DNA of 64,000 bases from CAYLGY01 sp964383325 (GTDB taxonomy: Bacteria > Pseudomonadota > Alphaproteobacteria > Rhizobiales > Rhizobiaceae). Location of the stretch: contig CAYLGY010000002.1 in NCBI GenBank assembly GCA_964383325.1, forward strand, positions 1 to 64,000. The letters are read 5' to 3'. The notes under the pieces were generated by a model. That model was given only the letters and a program-made list of their open reading frames with translations. It searched no databases and was not told where the DNA came from. Below, piece by piece: positions 8,008 through 15,033 of this stretch. The position numbers and the translations under genes were made by a program. Each line of letters begins with the position of its first letter. The first letter of the stretch is position 1.

Positions 8008-9369
8008 CTACTCCTTCGCCGAAATACGTTCGAGACCGGCCATATAGGGCCGCAGCACGTCCGGCACCGTGATCGAGCCGTCCGCATTCTGGTAGTTTTC
8101 CATGACCGCGATCAGGGCCCGCCCGACGGCAACGCCGGAACCGTTGAGCGTGTGCACATGGATCGGCTGCTTCCCCGCCTCCCTGCGATAGCGGGCCTGC
8201 ATGCGCCGCGCCTGGAAATCGCCGCATAGCGAGCAGGAGGAAATCTCGCGATAGGCGCCCTGCCCCGGCAGCCAGACCTCCAGATCATAGGTCTTGCGCG
8301 CGCCGAAGCCCATGTCGCCGGTGGAGAGGAGCACGGTACGGAAAGGCAGGCCGAGACGCTTCAGCACTTCGCTCGCGCAAGCCGTCATCCGTTCCAGTTC
8401 GGCGGCCGAGCTCTCCGCATCGGTGATCGAGACCAGCTCGACCTTGTTGAACTGATGCTGGCGCAACATGCCGCGCGTGTCGCGTCCGGCCGAACCTGCC
8501 TCGGAGCGGAAACAGGGCGTGAGCGCCGTCATGCGCAGGGGCAAGGCCGACGCATCGAGAATCTGTTCGCGCACCAGATTGGTCAATGGAACCTCTGCAG
8601 TCGGAATCAGCCAGCGGCGATCCGGATCCGGCAGGTCCTTCGTGACTACCCGCCCGACATACTGGCCCGACCCGGTCCGTTCCGCCTCCAGATCGCCGCC
8701 CGAATAGGCGACGAACTGGTCCTCGTAGAATTTCGGCAATTGCCCCGTGCCGAACAGGATGTCGTCCGTCACCAGGAGCGGCGGCTGTACTTCCATATAG
8801 CCATGTTCCTGCGTGTGCAGGTCGAGCATGAACTGGCCGAGCGCCCGCTCCATTCGCGCCAGCGCGCCCTTCAGCACCGTGAAGCGGCTGCCGGCAAGCT
8901 TCGCGGCAGTTTCGAAATCCATCAGGCCCAGCGCCTCGCCAAGCTCGTAATGCTCCTTCACATGGCCCGGGCTGGCCGGCTCGCCATGGGTGGCGACGAC
9001 CACATTGGCGCTTTCATCGGGACCCACCGGCACATCCGGCAGCGGAACGTTCGGCAATTGCGCCAGGGCATCCTGCAGGGCCCGCTCAAGCCGACGCTGC
9101 TCCTCTTCGCCCGACTGGATGAAGCCCTTGATTTCGGCGACTTCCCCCTTCAGGCGTTCCGCCCGCTCCATCTCGCCATTGCGCATCGCATTGCCGATTT
9201 CCTTCGAGGCGGCATTGCGGCGCTCCTGCGCTTCCTGCAAGGCAGCGATATGGGTGCGCCTGGCCTCATCGAGCTCGATCAGGCGGTCGGCAGCCGGTTC
9301 GCTGCCCCGGTTGCGAAGCGCCTCGTCCAGCGCCGCGGAATTTTCACGAATCCATTTGATGTCGAGCAT
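8008..9369 (-). CDS. serS: Seryl-tRNA synthetase
   Basis: A 453-residue class II aminoacyl-tRNA synthetase charging tRNA-Ser. The N-terminal part (about 1–110) is the long antiparallel coiled-coil arm that contacts the tRNA variable loop (EEQRRLERALQDALAQLPNVPLPDVP). Motif 2 is seen as TPCFRSEAGSAGRDTRGMLR with its QFNKVEL continuation, and motif 3 near the C-terminus as GSGVAVGRALIAVMENYQ. It is followed 2 bp later by surE and lies about 70 bp downstream of tatC. This order (tatC–serS–surE–pcm) is standard in alphaproteobacteria. Confidence 0.97.
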   Translation of the reverse strand: MLDIKWIRENSAALDEALRNRGSEPAADRLIELDEARRTHIAALQEAQERRNAASKEIGNAMRNGEMERAERLKGEVAEIKGFIQSGEEEQRRLERALQDALAQLPNVPLPDVPVGPDESANVVVATHGEPASPGHVKEHYELGEALGLMDFETAAKLAGSRFTVLKGALARMERALGQFMLDLHTQEHGYMEVQPPLLVTDDILFGTGQLPKFYEDQFVAYSGGDLEAERTGSGQYVGRVVTKDLPDPDRRWLIPTAEVPLTNLVREQILDASALPLRMTALTPCFRSEAGSAGRDTRGMLRQHQFNKVELVSITDAESSAAELERMTACASEVLKRLGLPFRTVLLSTGDMGFGARKTYDLEVWLPGQGAYREISSCSLCGDFQARRMQARYRREAGKQPIHVHTLNGSGVAVGRALIAVMENYQNADGSITVPDVLRPYMAGLERISAKE

Positions 9370-9436
9370 GGGAAATCACGTTCTTGGTCTGGAACGAAGC
9401 AAACGTCAAGCCGGCACCCGCGTCAGAGGCGGGCGC

Positions 9437-10285
9437 TCAACTCGCCGTGGTTTGCCTGGTGCCGTCTGCCGTGGAGGAGTTCGCCTCGCGGGCAAGCCGT
9501 TCTTCCTCGCGCTTCTTCTCGACCATGCGGGCGGACCAGATTGCCACCTCGTAAAGAAGGATGGTCGGCACGGCAAGGCCGATCTGGCTGATCGGATCGG
9601 GCGGCGTCAGGACCGCGGCGACGACGAAGGCGCCGACAATGGCCCATTTGCGCTTGTCCTGCAGCGCCCGCGCGCTCAGGAGCCCCACCCGCGCCAGCAG
9701 GGTGGTGACGACCGGAAGCTGGAAGACCAGCCCGAAGGAGAAGATCAGGGTCATGATCAGGCCCAGATATTCGGAGACCTTGGGCAGGAGCGAAATCTGG
9801 ATCTCCTCGTCCGGCCCCACCTGCTGCATCGTCAGGAAGAACCACATCACCATCGGGGTGAAGAAGAAATAGACGAGAGATGCGCCGATGAGGAACAGAA
9901 TCGGCGAGGCGACGAGAAAGGGCAGGAACGCCGCGCGCTCATTGCGATACAGCCCGGGCGCGACGAATTTGTACAGCTGCGCCGCGATCAGCGGAAAGGC
10001 AATCACCAGGCCGCCGAACATGCCGATCTTGATCTGGGTGAAGAAGAATTCCTGCGGCGCCGTATAGATCAGCTCGACCTTGCCCTGGTCGAGACCTGCC
10101 CAGGCGACCGCCCAGGTGAACGGAATCACCAGGAGGTTGAAGATCTGCTTGGCAAAGAAGAAGCAGATCAGAAACGCGACGAAGAACCCGCCGAGCGACC
10201 ACATCAGGCGCGAGCGAAGTTCGATCAGATGCTCCATCAATGGCGCTGACGACTTCTCGATCTCGTCGTCTTCTTCCCTGCTCAA
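9437..10285 (-). CDS. tatC: Sec-independent (twin-arginine) translocase subunit TatC
   Basis: A 282-residue polytopic inner-membrane protein, the signal-peptide receptor of the Tat pathway that exports folded, often cofactor-bearing proteins. Conserved landmarks are PLMEHLIELRSRL (residues 15–27), TAPQEFFFTQIKIG with the conserved Glu after the first periplasmic loop, and GLVFQLPVV near residue 190. Six hydrophobic segments are visible. The C-terminal tail is charged and Ser/Thr-rich. The likely start is a TTG at 10285 overlapping the tatB stop (TTGA), with GGAG upstream. An internal Met at residue 17 is the alternative. Confidence 0.95.
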   Translation of the reverse strand: MSREEDDEIEKSSAPLMEHLIELRSRLMWSLGGFFVAFLICFFFAKQIFNLLVIPFTWAVAWAGLDQGKVELIYTAPQEFFFTQIKIGMFGGLVIAFPLIAAQLYKFVAPGLYRNERAAFLPFLVASPILFLIGASLVYFFFTPMVMWFFLTMQQVGPDEEIQISLLPKVSEYLGLIMTLIFSFGLVFQLPVVTTLLARVGLLSARALQDKRKWAIVGAFVVAAVLTPPDPISQIGLAVPTILLYEVAIWSARMVEKKREEERLAREANSSTADGTRQTTAS

Positions 10286-10938
10286 CTCGATGCTCCGGGT
10301 TCGGTGGACTTTTCACTGGGTTTTGCAGCCGGCCGGGCGCTCGCCGCAGGCTTGGCCGCGGCGCCGCCCTTCGCGACCTTGCCAGCAGCCGGCTTGCGGG
10401 AGGCGCGCGGCGTCGCTGGCTTCCTTTCCGCCGCAACCTTGCCGGCAGCGGGTGCTTCTGCTTGCGCGGGCGCAGGTTGGACTGCCGGATCCGCACTCGC
10501 CGCCGTGGGCGCCGGCTGGATTGCACCCTTCGGCTCCTCCCCGGCGGGGGCAGCGGGTGCGGGGGCGACTTCAGCGACCGGGGCAGCAGGCACAGCGTCC
10601 GCCGCTCCTGTCGCGGCAGGCTTTGCTGCCGGCTTCACCGCATCGTTCAGCCCCGACCGGATGTCATCGCCCATTTTCTTCAAGGGGTTGAGATTCTTGC
10701 GGATCTCGGCAGTCGGATCGAGCTTGCGCGCATCCTGCGCAAGCTTCTTCACCTCATCGAGCTCGGCCTCCTTCATGGCTTCGTCGAACTGCTTGCGGAA
10801 TTCTCCGGCCATGCCGCGCATCCTCGCCGTCGTCCGGCCGAAGGTCCGCAGCATTGCGGGCAGCTCCTTCGGCCCGACAACGACCAGCAGCACGATGCCG
10901 ATAACGAACAGTTCGCTCCAGCCAATATCAAACATCAT
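10282..10938 (-). CDS. tatB: Sec-independent (twin-arginine) translocase subunit TatB
   Basis: A 218-residue membrane protein with one N-terminal helix (FDIGWSELFVIGIVLLVVVGP), the hinge GPKELP and an amphipathic helix up to about residue 70. After that comes a long, low-complexity Ala/Pro/Lys-rich cytoplasmic tail of about 110 residues. TatB with TatC forms the receptor complex. The Pro/Ala-rich tail is longer than in E. coli (171 residues total) but usual in Hyphomicrobiales. Two adjacent ATG codons (10938 and 10935) could start it, with GGATGAG upstream. It is coupled to tatC by a TTGA overlap. Confidence 0.94.
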   Translation of the reverse strand: MMFDIGWSELFVIGIVLLVVVGPKELPAMLRTFGRTTARMRGMAGEFRKQFDEAMKEAELDEVKKLAQDARKLDPTAEIRKNLNPLKKMGDDIRSGLNDAVKPAAKPAATGAADAVPAAPVAEVAPAPAAPAGEEPKGAIQPAPTAASADPAVQPAPAQAEAPAAGKVAAERKPATPRASRKPAAGKVAKGGAAAKPAASARPAAKPSEKSTEPGASS

Positions 10939-10975
10939 GTCTCATCCGGCCAGCCAATGACAGGGCAGCGGCAAG

Positions 10976-11203
10976 TCAGGACTTTCCGACCTTCTCGCGC
11001 CCGTCCTTCACCGACTCATCCGCACGATGCTCGACGACGCGGGCATCTTCCGCGCTTGCCGGGTCGTCATCGCTCATGCCTTTCTTGAAGCTCTTGATGC
11101 CCTTGGCCAGATCACCCATCAGCTCGGGGATCTTGCCGCGCCCGAACAGGAGCAACACGACCACCAGAACGATGAGCCAATGCCAGACTGAAAATGAACC
11201 CAT
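10976..11203 (-). CDS. tatA: Sec-independent (twin-arginine) translocase subunit TatA
   Basis: A 75-residue protein that oligomerises to form or perturb the Tat translocation site. It has a single N-terminal transmembrane helix (HWLIVLVVVLLLFG), the FGRGKIPELMGDLAKGIKSFKKG hinge and amphipathic helix typical of TatA/E, and a short acidic tail. It begins the tatABC unit, 37 bp before tatB. Unusually, the gene immediately upstream is an ABC ATPase rather than scpB. Confidence 0.95.
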   Translation of the reverse strand: MGSFSVWHWLIVLVVVLLLFGRGKIPELMGDLAKGIKSFKKGMSDDDPASAEDARVVEHRADESVKDGREKVGKS

Positions 11204-11235
11204 GACTACCCTCTTTTTTAGCGTCCTGTCCTGAT

Positions 11236-12339
11236 CTATGCGCTTTCGCTACGCCTTTCAAACACAAGTACATCAGAATTGCGAACTGAAATACGCATAT
11301 CACGGATTCCGGGCGGAATGATGCCGCAGCGAATGCGGGCCTGAAGCGGAGATTCGAGCCCGGAGACCGCCAGACGCAGCACCTCCACGACCCCGAGAAA
11401 CCGCCGCGACAGGATCCGGGCCTCGACGCCGGTTTCCCCGACTTCGATGCCGCTGAGGCGGATGGCCACGGTCGCGGCCTGCCCGTCCTGCAGATGCGGG
11501 GCAGGAAACCGCCCGAACGGCGTGTCGGCAGCACCGCCGGCAATCCTCGTCTCCAGAAGGTTGAGCTCGGAGAAGAAACCGGCGGTGAAGAGGTCCACCG
11601 GCCGCTGGTACAATTCTTCCCCGGTGCCGACCTGGACCAGCCGGCCACGCCGCAGGAGGGCGATCCGGTCTCCGAGGCGCATCGCCTCTTCCGCATCATG
11701 GGTAACGATGACGGAAGTCGCCCGGCTCTGCTGCAGGATTGCCAGGGTTTCGGAACGGATCGAATCCCGCAGGCGCGAATCGAGGCCGGAGAACGGCTCG
11801 TCCATCAGCAGGACCGCTGGCCGGGGCGCCAGCGCCCGCGCCAGTGCCACGCGCTGCTGTTCGCCACCCGACAGGACATGTGGATAGGCATCCGCATAGC
11901 CCGCAAGCCCCACCCTTTCCAGCGCCCGGCGAGCCTCCTGCTCCGATTCACTGCGGCTCAGCGCCGTCAGGCCGAATCTCACATTTTCGAGAATGGTCAT
12001 GTGTGGAAACAGGGCGAAATCCTGGAATACCAGCCCGACGGCGCGCTTCTCCGGCGGCAGGAATACTGACGGGCCGGCAATCTCGCGATCATTGAGCAGA
12101 ACCCGGCCGGAACTCTGCGCCGCAATGCCGGCCGCAATGCGCAGGAGGGTTGTCTTGCCGGACCCTGACGGGCCGAGCAGGCAAAGCACCTGGCCCGGCT
12201 CCGCAACCAGGCTCACCCGGTCCAGGATCACCGGGCCGCCGCGATATTGATGACTTACCTCTTCGAAAGCCAGCCTTGCCGCGAAGGAAACGCCGGCGGG
12301 CGCGGCCAGTGTACGCTCAACCATGCCGCCCATGCTCAC
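11236..12339 (-). CDS. Orphan ABC transporter ATP-binding protein, FbpC/PotA/CysA class
   Basis: A 367-residue importer-type ATPase. Seen are Walker A GPSGSGKTTL (about residues 56–65), Q-loop VFQDFALFPHMT, signature LSGGEQQRVALARAL, Walker B VLLMDEPFSGLD and switch VTHDAEEAMRLGD. The C-terminal 110 residues look like a TOBE-type regulatory domain (AATVAIRLSGIEV). The family energises uptake of ferric iron, polyamines, sulfate or thiamine, but no permease or binding protein is adjacent, so its partner is unknown. The GTG at 12339 overlaps the scpB stop (GTGA). An ATG at 12333 is the alternative start. Its position between scpB and tatA is unusual. Confidence 0.9.
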   Translation of the reverse strand: MSMGGMVERTLAAPAGVSFAARLAFEEVSHQYRGGPVILDRVSLVAEPGQVLCLLGPSGSGKTTLLRIAAGIAAQSSGRVLLNDREIAGPSVFLPPEKRAVGLVFQDFALFPHMTILENVRFGLTALSRSESEQEARRALERVGLAGYADAYPHVLSGGEQQRVALARALAPRPAVLLMDEPFSGLDSRLRDSIRSETLAILQQSRATSVIVTHDAEEAMRLGDRIALLRRGRLVQVGTGEELYQRPVDLFTAGFFSELNLLETRIAGGAADTPFGRFPAPHLQDGQAATVAIRLSGIEVGETGVEARILSRRFLGVVEVLRLAVSGLESPLQARIRCGIIPPGIRDMRISVRNSDVLVFERRSESA

Positions 12340-13088
12340 CCATCATCGCCACCGGGCGCCAGCAGGCCGAGCTCCTCCAGATCGATATCGGTCAGCGCTT
12401 CCTCATCCTCCTGCAGAAGATCGGCGCTTGCAGGGGGAATCGGCATGGTGAAATCCGAAGGCAGGCGCGTCGAAAGGAGGCCAGCCCCTTTCAACTCGTC
12501 GATGCCCGGCAGATCGCGCAATTCCGAAAGTCCGAAATGATCGAGAAAGGCATTGGTCGTGCCATAGGTCACGGGCCGGCCCGGAGACTTGCGCCGACCG
12601 CGCATCCGCACCCACCCGGTCTCCAGCAGCAGGTCCAGCGTACCCTTCGAGGTTTCGACGCCGCGCACATCCTCGATTTCGGCGCGGGTCACCGGCTGGT
12701 GATAGGCAATCGTCGCCAGCACTTCGAGCGCGGCCCGTGACAGGCGTCGCGGCGTCACCTCGTCCCGGCTCATCAGATGACCGAGATCGCGTGCAGTCCG
12801 GAACGCCCAGCAATCGCCGATCCGCACGAGATTGACGCCCCGGCCTGCATAATGGGCCTCGAGCGCTGCCAGGACCTCGCCGAGATCCGTCCCCTTGCCC
12901 AGCCGCTCGGCGAGCGCCTGTTCGCTGACCGGTTCCGCGCAGGCAAACAGGATCGCCTCGACCCGGCGCATCGCCTCGCTGACGGGCAGGCCCACCGCCG
13001 CGGTGGCAAGCGCCTCCGCCCCATCGCCAGCCTCAAGGTGCCGGCTCGCCCCGTTCATCGCGCCCTCATCCATTGCGCCTTCATCCAT
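12336..13088 (-). CDS. scpB: Segregation and condensation protein B
   Basis: A 250-residue protein built of two winged-helix domains. It is the kite subunit that with ScpA and Smc forms the bacterial condensin. Characteristic segments are VEAILFACAEPVSEQALAERLG (about residues 40–61), LSRAALEVLATIAYHQPVTRAEIEDVRGV and the TYGTTNAFLDHFGL domain end. The C-terminus is acidic. The N-terminus contains a small tandem repeat (MDEGAMDEGAMNGA) that supplies three in-frame ATG codons at 13088, 13073 and 13058. The first overlaps the scpA stop. It is coupled on both sides, to scpA upstream and to the ABC ATPase downstream. Confidence 0.93.
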   Translation of the reverse strand: MDEGAMDEGAMNGASRHLEAGDGAEALATAAVGLPVSEAMRRVEAILFACAEPVSEQALAERLGKGTDLGEVLAALEAHYAGRGVNLVRIGDCWAFRTARDLGHLMSRDEVTPRRLSRAALEVLATIAYHQPVTRAEIEDVRGVETSKGTLDLLLETGWVRMRGRRKSPGRPVTYGTTNAFLDHFGLSELRDLPGIDELKGAGLLSTRLPSDFTMPIPPASADLLQEDEEALTDIDLEELGLLAPGGDDG

Positions 13089-13914
13089 CGCTCCTGGCAA
13101 CCTCCCGCTCCGCTGCCGCGCGCCGGCGCAGATAGATCGGCGAGAAGGCTTCGGCCTGACGAATCTCCATTTTTCCCTCGCGCACCATTTCCAGGCTCGC
13201 CGCGAAACTGCTGGCAATCGCAGTTGCCCGCGCCGTCTCCGGCACGGCAAACTCGATCAGGAAGCCGTCCAGCGCCGTCCAGTCCTCGACCTTGCCGAGC
13301 ATGCGCTCCAGCCGCTCGCGCGCCTCCTGCAGCGACCAAACCGAACGGCCGGCAATCTCCACCCGGGTGATCGCCGCCCGCTGGCGATAGCCGGCATAAG
13401 CGGTCAGCAGATCGTAAAGCGTGGCCTGAAAGCGGCTGTGCCGCTCGACCACGACCGTCTCCGGCATGCCGCGCGCGAAGAATTCGCGGCCCAGCCGGTC
13501 GCGATTGATCAGCCTTTCGCCAAGGCTCCGGATGGCTTCGAGCCGCCGCAGCCGGAATTGCAGCAGGGCCGCCATCTCTTCGCCGCCCGGTGCCTCGCTA
13601 GGTTTCTGCGGCACGAGCAGGCGCGACTTCAGATAGGCAAGCCATGCCGCCATGACCAGATAGTCGGCGGCGATTTCGAGCTTCAATGCCCGGGCCCGCT
13701 CGATGAATGCAAGATATTGCTCGACAAGGGCCAGGATCGAGATGCGGGCGAGATCCACCTTCTGCAGCCGCGCCAGATGCAGGAGCAGGTCGAGCGGCCC
13801 CTCGAACCCGTCGACATCGATCACCAGGGCGGCGGGACTGTCCGACTCGCCGCGGGACGGGCCGGACGGCGCATCGAACGGCAAGGCCCTGTCGCTGGCC
13901 CCGGCGCCACGCAT
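13081..13914 (-). CDS. scpA: Segregation and condensation protein A (kleisin)
   Basis: A 277-residue kleisin that bridges Smc heads and recruits ScpB for chromosome segregation. After an extended, poorly conserved N-terminus of about 35 residues it has the family signature FEGPLDLLLHLARLQKVDLARISILALVEQYL (the DGFEGPLDLLL motif near residue 35), then AADYLVMAAWLAYLKSRLLVP. The C-terminal winged helix includes AIASSFAASLEMVREGKMEIRQAEAFSPIYL. The start abuts the nagZ stop with no gap, and the stop lies inside the scpB start region, so nagZ–scpA–scpB are one translationally coupled unit. Confidence 0.94.
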   Translation of the reverse strand: MRGAGASDRALPFDAPSGPSRGESDSPAALVIDVDGFEGPLDLLLHLARLQKVDLARISILALVEQYLAFIERARALKLEIAADYLVMAAWLAYLKSRLLVPQKPSEAPGGEEMAALLQFRLRRLEAIRSLGERLINRDRLGREFFARGMPETVVVERHSRFQATLYDLLTAYAGYRQRAAITRVEIAGRSVWSLQEARERLERMLGKVEDWTALDGFLIEFAVPETARATAIASSFAASLEMVREGKMEIRQAEAFSPIYLRRRAAAEREVARSDG

Positions 13915-14934
13915 TCAGGCCACCTGGCCCAGATGGAAGGCAAATTCCGCCCGCGCCCGCGCTTCCTCCAGCGCGCCGGCCGGCTGGCGCCGCGCCAGCG
14001 CCGCCGCCGCCCGCTCCAGCGACTTTCCCGCAAGAACCGGCGTCGCGGCCGCGACGGCCATCATTTCCGCCATGTCGCCATTGCAATGCAGCACCACATC
14101 GCACCCCGCCGCGAAGATCGCCTCGGTGCGCTCCCGGAAACCGCCACTCAGCGCCTGCATCGAGACGTCGTCGCTCATCAGCAAGCCGTCAAAGCCGATC
14201 TCGCCCCGGATGATCTCGCCGATGATGCGCGGCGAGGTCGTCGCGGGCCGGACGGGGTCGAACACCTCGTAGACGACATGCGCGGTCATGCCCATCGGGC
14301 AATCCCGCAATGCCCGGAACGGCGCGAAATCGCTCTGGCGCAGCAGCTCGGCCGGGGCGTCGACGCGCGGCAGTTCGAAATGGCTATCGGCACCGGCGCG
14401 TCCATGGCCGGGAACATGCTTCATGACCGGCAGCACGCCGCCGGCGAGCAGGCCGTCAATGGCCTCGCGCCCCAGCGCCGTCACGCTTGCGGCATCCGGT
14501 CCCAACGCCCGGTCGCCGATCACCTGGCTGGCGCCCTCGACCGGCACGTCCAGCACAGGCAGGCAATCGGCATTGATTCCGAGCCTTGCCAGATCGAAGG
14601 CATGCAGGCGTGACAGGAGCCAGGCGGCGCGAAGGCCCGCCTCGCGATCCGCCCGGTACAGGGCGCCGATGGCCGCAGCCGGCGGATAGTCGGGCGCCAA
14701 TGGCGGGCGCAGGCGCTGGACCCGGCCGCCCTCCTGGTCGATGAAGATCGGCGCATCCGCCCTGCCGATACAAGCCCGCAGATCTGCGCACAGGGTTCGA
14801 ACCTGCGCCTCCGTCCCGATATTGCGCGCAAAGAGGATGAACCCCCAGGGGCGTTCCGCCCGGAAGAATTCGGCTTCAGCTTCCGTCACGCGGATTCCGG
14901 ACAGGCCGAGAATCATGGCTTTCGATTCGGTCAT
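13915..14934 (-). CDS. nagZ: Beta-N-acetylhexosaminidase (GH3, peptidoglycan recycling)
   Basis: A 339-residue cytoplasmic glycoside hydrolase family 3 enzyme that removes the N-terminal GlcNAc from imported GlcNAc-anhydroMurNAc-peptides. The product feeds cell-wall recycling and AmpC induction in many Gram-negatives. The NagZ-specific catalytic dyad loop is KHVPGHGRAGADSH (conserved KHFPGHG; His of the loop present). The nucleophile Asp is in GLLMSDDVSMQ. DQEGGRVQRL near residue 65 is also diagnostic. The short single-domain form without the C-terminal GH3 domain fits NagZ. It sits between the SPOR-domain gene and scpA. Confidence 0.95.
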   Translation of the reverse strand: MTESKAMILGLSGIRVTEAEAEFFRAERPWGFILFARNIGTEAQVRTLCADLRACIGRADAPIFIDQEGGRVQRLRPPLAPDYPPAAAIGALYRADREAGLRAAWLLSRLHAFDLARLGINADCLPVLDVPVEGASQVIGDRALGPDAASVTALGREAIDGLLAGGVLPVMKHVPGHGRAGADSHFELPRVDAPAELLRQSDFAPFRALRDCPMGMTAHVVYEVFDPVRPATTSPRIIGEIIRGEIGFDGLLMSDDVSMQALSGGFRERTEAIFAAGCDVVLHCNGDMAEMMAVAAATPVLAGKSLERAAAALARRQPAGALEEARARAEFAFHLGQVA

Positions 14935-14944
14935 TGCGGAAGTC

Positions 14945-14972
14945 TAGAGCCTTTCCTGATGGAATGGAATCG
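14945..14972. repeat. Dispersed rhizobial-type repeat, family B, copy 2
   Basis: TAGAGCCTTTCCTG followed by GGAATGGAATCG, related to copies at 6550–6586 and 33084–33120. It lies in the 99-bp gap between the SPOR-domain gene and nagZ, just upstream of the nagZ start. Confidence 0.5.
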
Positions 14973-15033
14973 CCGCCAGCGCCGCCAACAGGGCGGCGCC
15001 TGCCAAGAAGGACTACCGGATGGGCAGCAAGGA

